A stretch of 64,000 bases of DNA from Sphingomonas abietis. GTDB taxonomy: Bacteria > Pseudomonadota > Alphaproteobacteria > Sphingomonadales > Sphingomonadaceae. Shown piece after piece: positions 1 to 7,626 of the stretch (positions within the stretch are counted from its first letter, which is position 1; each line of letters starts with the position of its first letter). The position numbers and the translations under genes are program-made. The notes under the pieces are model-generated. The model ran no database searches, was not told where the DNA came from, and was given only the letters and a program-made list of their open reading frames with translations. The DNA lies in contig NZ_CP115174.1 in NCBI RefSeq assembly GCF_027625475.1, forward strand, positions 186,001 through 250,000. The letters are read 5' to 3'.

Positions 1-75
1 CCGGAGGCCCGCGTGCTACGCCCGGCGCGCGACCTTCCAAGAGTTATTGGGCGACCCGGGAAAGATTATTCCAGC

Positions 76-876
76 ATGAGTTTTGATCGTGGGCGGCGCG
101 GGCAGCGCGGCGGCAGGGACAAGCGCGACGGCTTCGGCGGCGACGATTTCGGTGGTGGCAGCAGCTACGGCGGCGGCGGCTTCGGTGGCGGCGACCGTTT
201 CGGTGGCGGCGGCGGCTTCGGCGGCGGTGACCGTTTCGGCGGCGGCGGCGGTGGCGGCGATCGCTTCGGCGGCGGCGGCGGTGGTCGCGGCGGCTTCGGC
301 GGCGGCGGCGGCGGTGGCGGCTTCGGTGGTGGTCGTGGCGGCGGCGGTGGCGGCTTCGGCGGCCCGCGCGGCGGCGGCGGCATGCCGGCCCAGGTGATTG
401 GCGAGGCCAAGGGCACCGTCAAGTTCTTCAACGGTCAGAAGGGCTTTGGCTTCATCGTCCGTGATGATGGCGGCGAAGACGTGTTCGTTCACATCTCGGC
501 GGTCGAGCAGGCCGGCCTCACCGGCCTCGCCGAAGGCCAGCCGCTGGCGTTCACGCTGGTCGATCGTGGTGGTCGCGTTTCGGCGTCCGACCTCAAGATC
601 GAGGGCGATGCGCTCCCGGTCGAGGAAGCGCCCCGCGCCCCGGCCCGCCAGCTGACCGGCGAGAAGTCGTCCGGCACCGTGAAGTTCTTCAACCCGATGA
701 AGGGTTTCGGCTTCATCCAGCGCGACGATGGCCAGCCCGATGCGTTCGTGCATATCTCGGCTGTCGAGCGTGCCGGCATGACCTCGCTCAACGAGGGTGA
801 TCGTCTCGAGTTCGAACTCGAAGTCGATCGCCGCGGCAAGTACGCGGCCGTGAATCTGAACTCGATTCACGAATAA
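76..876 (+). CDS. Gly-rich protein with two cold-shock domains
   Basis: RNA/ssDNA-binding protein of 266 residues. Residues about 25-105 are almost only Gly and Phe with scattered Arg and Asp (FGGGDRFGGG-like units). Two complete cold-shock domains follow. Each carries RNP1 (KGFGFI) and RNP2 (VFVHI, then AFVHI). The start is the ATG at 76 (MSFDRGRR); an upstream ATG at 13 lacks a plausible ribosome-binding site. Double-CSD proteins are usual in alphaproteobacteria and act as RNA chaperones. The long N-terminal Gly-rich tract resembles eukaryotic glycine-rich RNA-binding proteins in composition, so a role in RNA condensates is possible, but that is inference. A strong terminator follows the stop codon. 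Confidence 0.9.
   Translation: MSFDRGRRGQRGGRDKRDGFGGDDFGGGSSYGGGGFGGGDRFGGGGGFGGGDRFGGGGGGGDRFGGGGGGRGGFGGGGGGGGFGGGRGGGGGGFGGPRGGGGMPAQVIGEAKGTVKFFNGQKGFGFIVRDDGGEDVFVHISAVEQAGLTGLAEGQPLAFTLVDRGGRVSASDLKIEGDALPVEEAPRAPARQLTGEKSSGTVKFFNPMKGFGFIQRDDGQPDAFVHISAVERAGMTSLNEGDRLEFELEVDRRGKYAAVNLNSIHE
160..390 (+). repeat. Low-complexity GGC/TTC-rich coding repeat
   Basis: In-frame array of GGC-GGC-GGC-TTC-like units encoding the Gly/Phe tract of the cold-shock protein. Units vary in length, which fits slippage or unequal exchange. The reverse strand reads as a long open frame here only because of base composition. Confidence 0.85.
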
Positions 877-902
877 GTCTTTCCCGGAGGGGGATGCCGA
901 AG

Positions 903-939
903 GCCCGGCCCGCGCCAATGAGCGCGGGTCGGGCTTTTT
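903..939 (+). terminator. Rho-independent terminator after the cold-shock gene
   Basis: A 13-bp stem (903-915 with 922-934, one G-T pair) closes a 6-nt loop and is followed by five T. It lies 27 bp after the stop codon. Confidence 0.9.
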
Positions 940-1159
940 CGATTCCCGGGCCTTTTGATGAGCAGGTCGTCGCGATTCTGGGCTGTCGTGATTCCAGGGC
1001 GTGGCGTTTCCCAGCCACGCCGGTTCGCCCGTCGCCCGTCACCCGTTGATCGGCGGCGGGGCGACGGCTTCGCGCGGTCGCCGGCTTGCCCGCTGCCAGC
1101 GCGATGGGACGATATGGCCCTTGCCGCGTTGGTGAGTCGAACCGCAAGAGGAGACGACC

Positions 1160-1366
1160 ATGTCCGACCGTAATTACAAGGTGATCGAGGTGGTGGGCAC
1201 CTCCCACAGTTCGATCGAGGACGCGATCACCGGCGCGGTCGAAAAGACGGCGGAGACGATACGCGATGTCCGCTGGTTCGAGGTGGTCGAGACCCGCGGT
1301 CATGTCGTGGACGGCAAGGTCGATCATTATCAGGTGACGTTGAAGATCGGCTTCACGCTCGAATAG
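1160..1366 (+). CDS. Dodecin family flavin-binding protein
   Basis: A 68-residue protein matching the dodecin family, which forms hollow 12-subunit shells that store flavin and damp its photochemistry in the cytoplasm. The family signature VxExxGxS lies at residues 9-17. The flavin-stacking Trp39 (RWFEV) and the glutamine near Gln58 (HYQV) are both present, so binding should be intact. The start follows an AAGAGGAG ribosome-binding site. A possible weak promoter lies at about 1095-1125. The next gene, a slipin, is 72 bp away on the same strand; no functional link is known. Confidence 0.92.
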   Translation: MSDRNYKVIEVVGTSHSSIEDAITGAVEKTAETIRDVRWFEVVETRGHVVDGKVDHYQVTLKIGFTLE

Positions 1367-1438
1367 CCCGCTCTCCCCACCGCCATCGAAATCGCCTAGT
1401 CTCGGAACGGGCGGCCTCGGCCGCGTGGGCGAGGGGCG

Positions 1439-2209
1439 ATGACGATGGTGCCGATGCTGGGGTTTCTGACCTTCCCGATCATCGCGCTGCTGGTGGCGGC
1501 GTTGAAGACGTTCGGCATCAATCAGGAATATGAGCGCGCAGTCGTATTCCGGCTCGGCCGGGTCCGGGAGCCCAAGGGGCCGGGCTGGTACTGGCTGATC
1601 CCGTTCGTCGATCGCGCGGTCAAGGTCGATACCCGCACCCTCACCGTGGCGCTCGATACCCAGGAGACGGTGACCCGCGATGGCGTCGCGGTGCGGGTGA
1701 ACGCGGTATTGTGGTTCCGCGCGACCAACCCGACGCGGGTGCTGACCGTGGTCGAGGCCTGGCAACGGGCGGTGCTCCAGGCGGCGGAGACCGGGCTGCG
1801 GGACACGATCGGGCAGGCCGATCTCGATCAGCTGCTCAAGGATCGCGTCGTCATCAACGAGCGGCTGATGGGGATGCTGGCCCGGGCGGTCGAGCAATGG
1901 GGCGTCGCGGTCGACGCGGTCGAACTCAAGGATCTCGATATCCCCGAGAACATGCAGCGCGCGATCGCGCGCGAGGCCGAGGCGATTCGCGAGAAGCGCG
2001 CGCGGATCATCAAGGCCGAGGGCGAGAATGAGGCCGCCGCCAAGCTGGCCGACGCAGCGCGGATGATCGGCTCCAGCCCCGGCGCGCTCGAACTGCGGCG
2101 GCTGCAGACGCTGTCCGAAATCGGCGCCGAGCATAACAGCACCGTCATCGCCATGCTGCCGGTGGAACTGCTGGAGGCCGCCAAGGCGCTGGCCGGCCCG
2201 AAGCTCTAA
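1439..2209 (+). CDS. Slipin (stomatin/SPFH family) membrane protein
   Basis: A 256-residue SPFH/Band 7 protein. One hydrophobic segment (about residues 6-24) anchors it in the inner membrane, followed by the SPFH core with the slipin motif ERAVVFRLGR near residue 33. A charged coiled coil rich in Glu, Ala and Arg follows (about 180-215). Bacterial slipins scaffold membrane microdomains and usually sit beside an NfeD-family membrane protease. No NfeD gene is adjacent here, so this is a lone slipin or its partner lies elsewhere. ATG at 1445 is an alternative start. Confidence 0.88.
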   Translation: MTMVPMLGFLTFPIIALLVAALKTFGINQEYERAVVFRLGRVREPKGPGWYWLIPFVDRAVKVDTRTLTVALDTQETVTRDGVAVRVNAVLWFRATNPTRVLTVVEAWQRAVLQAAETGLRDTIGQADLDQLLKDRVVINERLMGMLARAVEQWGVAVDAVELKDLDIPENMQRAIAREAEAIREKRARIIKAEGENEAAAKLADAARMIGSSPGALELRRLQTLSEIGAEHNSTVIAMLPVELLEAAKALAGPKL

Positions 2210-2399
2210 TGTCCGATTCCGCAGGCGGCGCCGGTGTCGGGCGCCGGAACCTCTCCCGGCCGCCTGTCGGTTGAAGGCGTGGCCGGTGGAAGCCACAAGC
2301 TTTCCCATTGCTGACGAACGGGTTCAGCCGCTCGTCAGCAGCGCGGTCGCATAAACGATTTATGGCGGCGCATCTCCGCGCCCGAGAGAGGATAAGGAC

Positions 2400-3278
2400 A
2401 TGGGCAGGGTAAGACTCACGATATCCGCGCTGCTGCTGGCATCGGCGGCGGCGATGACCGCGCCCGCCCTGGCGCAGGACTGGAACCATGGCGGCGACAA
2501 TCGCGGGGATCGCGGCGGCGCGCCTCATGACGGCCGTGGCGACGGTGGCGATCATGGCGATGGCCGTCCGCAGGGCCAACAGGGGCCGCAAGGCCAGCAG
2601 GGCCAGCGACAGCCCCAGCCGCAGGCCCAGGGCCAGCAGCGCCCCCAGGGGCAGCCGCAATATCAGCAGCAGCAACGCCCCGGCCAGGGCGGGCAGGGCC
2701 CATATCGTCCGCAGGGCAATGGCGGCGGCAACGGCGGCTGGCAGCCGCGCCAGGGCGGTGGCCCGGGCGGGGGCCAGGGTGGACCGGGCGGCGACGAAGG
2801 CCGTCATGTCTCGGGTCGCCCCGACAATGGCGTGCAGGTCTGGCGCAACAATGATCGCGGTCAGGCGCAGCGCCAGGATTGGCAGCATGGTGGCGATCGC
2901 GGCAACTGGGATCGCGGCCAGGGCCGGCCCGGCGGCTGGGATCAGGGCCATGGCGGCGGCGGCGGCAACTGGAATCGCGGCTGGCGCCAGGATAATCGCT
3001 ATGACTGGCAGGGCTGGCGCAACAGCCATCGCAGCTATTACCGCGCCGGCCAGTATCGCGCGCCTTATGGCTATGGCGGCGGCTACCGTCGCTGGGGCAT
3101 CGGCGTCCGCATCGATCCGATCTTCTTCGGCCAGAATTACTGGATCGATAATCCGGGCTATTACCGCCTGCCGCCGGCCTACGGCAATTATCGCTGGGTG
3201 CGCTATTATAACGATGCGCTGCTGATCGATGTCTATTCCGGCACCGTGATCGACGAGATTCCCAGCTTCTTCTGGTAA
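2400..3278 (+). CDS. RcnB-like exported protein with Gln/Gly-rich region
   Basis: A 292-residue secreted protein. A signal peptide (residues 1-25, cleaved after APALAQ) leads into about 190 residues of low-complexity Gly, Gln, Asn, Asp and Arg. A C-terminal RcnB-type domain of about 60 residues follows (IDPIFFGQNYWI, then YRWVRYYNDALLIDVYSGTV). RcnB proteins are periplasmic and linked to nickel/cobalt homeostasis in Escherichia coli. Sphingomonads carry many copies whose roles are not established, so the metal role is only suggested. A second copy lies 240 bp downstream. The start follows GAGAGAGGATAAGGAC. Confidence 0.8.
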   Translation: MGRVRLTISALLLASAAAMTAPALAQDWNHGGDNRGDRGGAPHDGRGDGGDHGDGRPQGQQGPQGQQGQRQPQPQAQGQQRPQGQPQYQQQQRPGQGGQGPYRPQGNGGGNGGWQPRQGGGPGGGQGGPGGDEGRHVSGRPDNGVQVWRNNDRGQAQRQDWQHGGDRGNWDRGQGRPGGWDQGHGGGGGNWNRGWRQDNRYDWQGWRNSHRSYYRAGQYRAPYGYGGGYRRWGIGVRIDPIFFGQNYWIDNPGYYRLPPAYGNYRWVRYYNDALLIDVYSGTVIDEIPSFFW

Positions 3279-3294
3279 TCGCCGCGACATTGCG

Positions 3295-3332
3295 AAGGCC
3301 CGGCGTGGAAAATTCCGCGCCGGGCCTTTTTT
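3295..3332 (+). terminator. Rho-independent terminator after the first RcnB-like gene
   Basis: Stem 3295-3305 with 3318-3328 plus a weaker inner stem, followed by a run of six T. It begins 17 bp after the stop codon. Confidence 0.9.
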
Positions 3333-3342
3333 CGTCCAGCGC

Positions 3343-3371
3343 TCGTCGGCTGCTGGGTCGTCGGCTGCTGG
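3343..3371. repeat. 14-bp tandem duplication
   Basis: TCGTCGGCTGCTGG occurs at 3343-3356 and again at 3358-3371 (period 15), between the terminator and the second RcnB-like gene. Confidence 0.7.
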
Positions 3372-3406
3372 TTCGCTGACCCTCGGGGCGCCAATATCGC
3401 GAAGAT

Positions 3407-3430
3407 GAACGAAGGATAAAGTCTTCGTTC
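3407..3430. promoter_or_regulatory. Inverted repeat upstream of the second RcnB-like gene
   Basis: Perfect 8-bp arms GAACGAAG (3407-3414) and CTTCGTTC (3423-3430) around an AT-rich 8-nt centre, about 90 bp before the start codon. This could be an operator or a leader hairpin. No regulator can be named from sequence alone. Confidence 0.35.
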
Positions 3431-3519
3431 GATGATGGTTCAGTTCGAATCCTTCAAATAGTCGTCAGGCGGTGTGGTCCGGTTCCTGTCATCCGCCCGA
3501 AAAGAAGAGGAGTGTTCTC

Positions 3520-3996
3520 ATGCGCAAGTTCATCCTGGCCTCGGCCCTGGCCGCGACCCTGATCCCCGCCGCAGCGATGGCGCAATCCTATGGCGAGGTC
3601 CGCCACGACAACCGTGAAATCCAGCAGGATCGTCGCGATCTGCGTGACGCCCAGTGGCGTGGCGATCGCCACGATGCGCGCGATGCCCGCCGCGACATTC
3701 GCGACGATCGGCAGGAGCGTCGCGAGGATTGGCGCGACTATCGCCGCGCCCATCCCGATATCTATCGCGGCGGTGCCTATCGCGGCCCGCGCGCCGATTG
3801 GCGCTATCGCCCGGTCGCCATCGGCTATCGTTTCGATCCGGTCTTCTACGGCCGCAACTATTGGATCGATGCCGGCCGCTATCATCTTCGCCCGGTCGGC
3901 GCGGACACCCGCTGGGTGCGCTACGGCAATGACGTGCTGCTCGTGAACGTGCGCACCGGCCGCGTGCTCGAGGTCAATAACGGCTTCTTCTACTGA
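3520..3996 (+). CDS. RcnB-like exported protein
   Basis: A 158-residue secreted protein. The signal peptide runs to about residue 22 (ending AAAMAQ). A highly charged Arg/Asp helix (about 27-85) with repeating RRDxRD-like units precedes the C-terminal RcnB-type domain (FDPVFYGRNYWI, then TRWVRYGNDVLLVNVRTGRV). It is a paralog of the preceding gene: the C-terminal domain is shared while the middle is Arg/Asp-rich rather than Gln/Gly-rich. The start at 3520 is preferred over 3472 because AAGAGGAG precedes it and it begins the signal peptide. A periplasmic role in metal or envelope homeostasis is inferred from family only. Confidence 0.82.
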   Translation: MRKFILASALAATLIPAAAMAQSYGEVRHDNREIQQDRRDLRDAQWRGDRHDARDARRDIRDDRQERREDWRDYRRAHPDIYRGGAYRGPRADWRYRPVAIGYRFDPVFYGRNYWIDAGRYHLRPVGADTRWVRYGNDVLLVNVRTGRVLEVNNGFFY

Positions 3997-4024
3997 TGTG
4001 ATCCGGCTCACGGCCGGCCTGTCG

Positions 4025-4052
4025 CCACCCCGCTCCCCCGCGAGCGGGGTGG
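4025..4052 (+). terminator. Probable terminator hairpin
   Basis: A perfect 11-bp stem, CCACCCCGCTC (4025-4035) with its complement at 4042-4052. It lacks a clear T-run (TTGACC follows), so it is a weaker terminator than those at 903 and 3295. Confidence 0.5.
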
Positions 4053-4073
4053 TTGACCCGTATAAGACACTGC

Positions 4074-4102
4074 TTGCCCCGCCTTTCCCCGGCTCCTAGC
4101 AT
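4074..4102 (+). promoter_or_regulatory. Candidate sigma-70-type promoter for the DUF885 gene
   Basis: TTGCCC (4074-4079), 17-bp spacer, TAGCAT (4097-4102). Predicted start of transcription is near 4109, about 20 nt before the ATG. Confidence 0.5.
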
Positions 4103-4129
4103 GGCGCATCCCACCCCTTCGGAGGTTCC

Positions 4130-5959
4130 ATGCGCCCGTTCGCGATGCTGCTCGCCGCTACCCTGCTGACCACGCCCGTTTTCACCCAGCCCGTCTTCGC
4201 GCAGGCTGCCGCTCCCGCCGCCACGCCCGAAGCGACGTCGCCCGAGGATGCCAAGCTGCGCCAGCTCTTCCATGACAGCGACGAGGCGATGCTGAAGCGC
4301 AATCCGCTGAGCGCGCTGTTCCGCGGCGATCTGCGCTATGCGGATCGACTGGGCGATTTCTTCAGCGACGAAGCCGTCGCCGAGGCCAAGGCGGCCGACG
4401 AGAGCGACCTCAAGAACCTCGCCGCGATCGACCGGACGAAGCTGAACCCTGTCGACCAGATCGCCTATGACGTGTTCCGGTGGCAGACCGATCTCGATCT
4501 GCGCAGCTACGCGCCGGATATCCTGAAAGAGACGATCGTGCGGCCGATCGACCATTTCAACGGCGTCCACATTTTCTACCCCGATATCGCCTCGGGTACG
4601 GGCGCGGCGCCGTTCAACACGCTCGCCGACTATGAGAATAACCTCAAGCGCCATCGCGACTATGTCCACATGCTCGACGAGGCGATCGCGCGCTTCCGCG
4701 AGGGGATGAAGACCGGCGTCGTCCAGCCCAAGCTGGTCGTCAACAACGTGATCGACCAGCTCGACCAGCAGATCGCGCAGGGAGTCGAGGGTTCGACCTA
4801 TTATGGCCCGGTGAACAAATTCCCGGCGAGCATCTCGGCCGCCGATCAGGCACGGCTGACCAAGGAGTATGCGGACATCATCCGCACCGGCATCATCCCG
4901 GCCGAAACCCGGCTGCGCGATTTCCTCAAGACCGACTATCTGCCGGTCGCGCGCGACAGCGTCGGGCTGTCGCAGATGCCGGGCGGGGCCAAGCTCTACC
5001 AATATCTGATCGAGAGCAACACGACGCTGCCGCTCACCGCCGAGACCGTCCACAAGCTCGGCCTGTCCGAAGTGGCGCGGATCACCAGGGAAATGGAGGC
5101 ACAGAAGCAGGCGGTCGGCTTCAAGGGATCGCTCGCCGATTTCTTCACCTTCCTGCGCACCGATCCGCGCTTCCAGCCGAGCAGCAAGGAGCAGCTGCAC
5201 CAGAATTTCCTCGCGATCCGCGAGCGGGTGATGAAGCGCATCCCCGAACAGTTCAGCCTCGTGCCCAAATCCCCGCTCGAGATCCGCGCCACCCCGGCCT
5301 ATCGCGAGAAGACCTCGGCCGGCGGCGACTATATGCAGGGCACGCCGGATGGATCGCGGCCGGGCGTCTTTTATTACGACACCTACGATCTCCCCTCGCG
5401 CTACATGTGGGAGGACGAGACCCTGTTCCTGCACGAGGCGATCCCCGGCCACCATTTCCAGATCAGCATCGCGCAGGAGGATCCGTCGCTGCCGGCGTTC
5501 ATGCGCTTCGGCGGCAACACCGCCTATGTCGAGGGCTGGGCGCTCTATTCGGAAAGCCTGTGGAAGCCGCTCGGCATGGAGACCGATCCCTATCAGCGCA
5601 TGGGCGGCCTGTCCGACGAGATGCTGCGTGCGATGCGGCTGGTGGTCGATACCGGCATCCATGCGATGGGCTGGACCCGCGATCAGTCGATCGCCTACAT
5701 GCTCGCCAACTCGCCGATGGCGAAGACCGACGCCACCGCCGAGGTCGAGCGCTATATCGCGATGCCGGGGCAGGCGCTGGCCTACAAGATCGGCCAGCTG
5801 ACCATCCAGAAGGAAAAGGACAAGGCGATGCAGGCGCTGGGGGCCAAATTCGATCCGCGCGCCTTCCATGCGCAGGTGCTCGATACCGGCGCGCTGCCGA
5901 TGGGCGTCCTGGAGAAGAAGATCGACGACTGGATCGCCGAACAGCAGAAGGCCGGATAA
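4130..5959 (+). CDS. Exported DUF885 family metallopeptidase-like protein
   Basis: A 609-residue protein with an N-terminal signal peptide (residues 1-24, ending VFAQ). The rest is one long DUF885 domain. The hallmark HEAIPGHH lies at residues 435-442 and is followed by EGWALYSE near 468; both are thought to form a zinc site as in gluzincin-like peptidases. Family members are large, mostly uncharacterised periplasmic or secreted proteins, presumed to be carboxypeptidase-like; the substrate is unknown. A GGAGG ribosome-binding site precedes the ATG. The next gene starts 4 bp after the stop and may be cotranscribed. Confidence 0.9.
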   Translation: MRPFAMLLAATLLTTPVFTQPVFAQAAAPAATPEATSPEDAKLRQLFHDSDEAMLKRNPLSALFRGDLRYADRLGDFFSDEAVAEAKAADESDLKNLAAIDRTKLNPVDQIAYDVFRWQTDLDLRSYAPDILKETIVRPIDHFNGVHIFYPDIASGTGAAPFNTLADYENNLKRHRDYVHMLDEAIARFREGMKTGVVQPKLVVNNVIDQLDQQIAQGVEGSTYYGPVNKFPASISAADQARLTKEYADIIRTGIIPAETRLRDFLKTDYLPVARDSVGLSQMPGGAKLYQYLIESNTTLPLTAETVHKLGLSEVARITREMEAQKQAVGFKGSLADFFTFLRTDPRFQPSSKEQLHQNFLAIRERVMKRIPEQFSLVPKSPLEIRATPAYREKTSAGGDYMQGTPDGSRPGVFYYDTYDLPSRYMWEDETLFLHEAIPGHHFQISIAQEDPSLPAFMRFGGNTAYVEGWALYSESLWKPLGMETDPYQRMGGLSDEMLRAMRLVVDTGIHAMGWTRDQSIAYMLANSPMAKTDATAEVERYIAMPGQALAYKIGQLTIQKEKDKAMQALGAKFDPRAFHAQVLDTGALPMGVLEKKIDDWIAEQQKAG

Positions 5960-5963
5960 GCCG

Positions 5964-6716
5964 ATGAGCAGCGATCCGCGTGCCGTCCGCCTCGCCGTCC
6001 TGATCGATGCGGACAATGCCAGTCCGCGGATCGCGCCCGGCCTGTTCGAGCAGATTGCCGAGCTGGGCGAGGCCAGCGTGCGGCGCATCTATGGCGATTT
6101 CTCGCAGGGACGGCTGAAAGGCTGGGCGGAGATCCTGTCCAACCATGCGATCCTCGCGCACCAGAATTTCGCGACGACGAGCGGCAAGAACGCCTCCGAC
6201 ATCGCGCTGGTGATCGACGCGATGGACCTGCTCCACGCCGGCCGCGTCGATGGCTTCTGCATCGTCTCGTCGGACGGCGACTTCACGCGGTTGGCGGCGC
6301 GGATGCGCGAGCAGGGCCTGCTGGCCTATGGCTTCGGCGAGAAGAAGACGCCTGAGGCCTTCCGCCAGGCCTGCCACCGCTTCATCTACACCGAAAACCT
6401 GCTGCCCGAAGCGCCGACCGCGGCCGAGCCCGACAAGCCCGATGCAAGGCCGGCCTCGACGACGCGGCCGCCGGCGATCGCGGTGGCGCTGATCCGCCGC
6501 GCCATCGCGCAGATGGAGGACGAGGAGGGCTGGGTGCCGCTCGGCGGCGTCGGCCAGCGGCTGCTGGCGCTGTCGCCGGATTTCGATCCGCGCACCTTCG
6601 GGCAGCCCAAGCTGGTCACGCTGGTCGAGAAGACCGATGCCTTCGACGTCGATCGCAAGGCGGGCCGCAGCGTGCGGATCCGGGCACGGCCCAAGCCCGG
6701 CGCGCCGAAAGGCTGA
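5964..6716 (+). CDS. NYN-domain protein with C-terminal OST-HTH/LOTUS domain
   Basis: A 250-residue protein. The N-terminal NYN (PIN-like nuclease) domain, residues 8-145, has conserved acidic residues in LIDADNA (around Asp15) and in VSSDGDFTRLA. A short Pro-rich linker follows, then an OST-HTH/LOTUS-type domain at about 165-240 (AIAQMEDEEGWVPLGGVGQ). NYN domains are predicted metal-dependent RNases, and LOTUS domains bind RNA, including G-rich or G-quadruplex RNA, in studied cases. An RNA-processing role is therefore likely; the target is unknown. The ATG at 5964 begins the domain directly. Confidence 0.88.
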   Translation: MSSDPRAVRLAVLIDADNASPRIAPGLFEQIAELGEASVRRIYGDFSQGRLKGWAEILSNHAILAHQNFATTSGKNASDIALVIDAMDLLHAGRVDGFCIVSSDGDFTRLAARMREQGLLAYGFGEKKTPEAFRQACHRFIYTENLLPEAPTAAEPDKPDARPASTTRPPAIAVALIRRAIAQMEDEEGWVPLGGVGQRLLALSPDFDPRTFGQPKLVTLVEKTDAFDVDRKAGRSVRIRARPKPGAPKG

Positions 6717-6728
6717 GCGGGGGGAAGC

Positions 6729-7409
6729 CTAACTCAGCGCGCCGAACGGCAGCAGCTGCTTCGCCAGGTCGGACGCCGCCTTGCCGTTGCCGGCCTGGAG
6801 CAGCGGCACGATCCGCTCGGCGGCGCGCTGCATGACGCGGTCGATCGGGCTGGACGCCTGGGCGGCGGCGGCACGCTGCGCGAGGCGGAGCGGGGTGGCG
6901 GTGTCCGAGCTGTCGAGCTTGATCCGGATCAGAGCGGCATAGCCCGGGAAGAAGGCGTGGTTCCCGCCCAGCGCCACCGCCTTGTCGAGTGCCGCGAAGC
7001 CGGTGTCGCGGCTGGCGCCCAGCAGGGTGCGGGCGAGGAAATTGCCGAGATCGCCCACCGCCGTCAGATGCCAGCCGGCCACCGCCACCTGGGCTTCGGG
7101 ATCGCGCGGATCGGCAGCGGCGAGTGCCTCCAGCAGGCTATGGGCGGTCTTGGCGTCGGATGGCGAGCGCTTGAGCTGCCCGCGATAGCCGATGCCGAGC
7201 GCCTGTTGCAGCTTCGCCTCGCGATCGTTCGGGGTCTGCGCCAGCGTCGCCTGGCTGTCCGCGATCGCCTGGTTGACCAGCGCCTGCGCCTGGGTCTTGT
7301 CGCGCGTCGCGAAGGCGGCGCGGATCAGATCGTCGCGCGGCGAGGCCGCCATTGCGGGGGCGGCGCTGGCGATCAGCGCCATGAGGACGATAGGTGCTTG
7401 AAAACGCAT
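6729..7409 (-). CDS. Exported alpha-helical (TPR-like) protein
   Basis: A 226-residue protein with a signal peptide (residues 1-22, ending AMAAS). The remainder is Ala-rich helices with TPR-like spacing (for example ATLAQTPNDREAKLQQALGI and LLEALAAADPRDPEAQVAVA). Probably a periplasmic helical-repeat protein; no specific family was recognised and no function can be given. The start at 7409 follows AGGAGAGATC on the minus strand. It converges on the NYN gene with 12 bp between the stop codons. Confidence 0.75.
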   Translation of the reverse strand: MRFQAPIVLMALIASAAPAMAASPRDDLIRAAFATRDKTQAQALVNQAIADSQATLAQTPNDREAKLQQALGIGYRGQLKRSPSDAKTAHSLLEALAAADPRDPEAQVAVAGWHLTAVGDLGNFLARTLLGASRDTGFAALDKAVALGGNHAFFPGYAALIRIKLDSSDTATPLRLAQRAAAAQASSPIDRVMQRAAERIVPLLQAGNGKAASDLAKQLLPFGALS

Positions 7410-7413
7410 GATC

Positions 7414-7440
7414 TCTCCTAGGGGGCCTCTCCTAGGGGCC
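7414..7440. repeat. Tandem duplication covering a ribosome-binding site
   Basis: TCTCCTAGGGGGCC (7414-7427) is followed directly by TCTCCTAGGGGCC (7428-7440). On the minus strand each copy contains TAGGAGA, so the Shine-Dalgarno region of the helical protein gene is doubled; the copy nearest the ATG is correctly spaced. Confidence 0.75.
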
Positions 7441-7626
7441 GGGCGATGAAGCGGAGCTGAAGCCATCGGCTCGGCCGCCGACGCATGACGAGGCGTCCCA
7501 CCCCGCCCCGGTGGCCGCGCCGTGCGGAAGCGTCGACGCGGCCGGCGCGGTGCGCCGTTGAGCGCACACGACACCAGTCCGAAAGGGGGAGGACCGTGCG
7601 CATGAACGCCCGATGAAGCAGTTGGT

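Noticed and set aside
160..390. Repeated GGC units that could suggest a CRISPR or satellite array
   Set aside because: In-frame coding repeat of a Gly/Phe tract with irregular unit length and no spacers.
998..1021. Perfect 8-bp hairpin as a terminator or small RNA
   Set aside because: No T-run, no promoter ahead, and a better terminator lies at 903-939.
955..1173. Short plus-strand frame before dodecin
   Set aside because: Overlaps the dodecin start, has no ribosome site and random-looking Arg-rich sequence.
2246..2272. GGAAC followed by GGTT upstream of the first RcnB-like gene as a second EcfG promoter
   Set aside because: Spacer is 18 bp and the -10 is GGTT rather than CGTT, so it does not fit the consensus.
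788..2308. Long open frame on the minus strand across dodecin and slipin
   Set aside because: Antisense to two clear genes, Arg/His/Asp-rich composition typical of reverse-strand reading in high-GC DNA, no domain.
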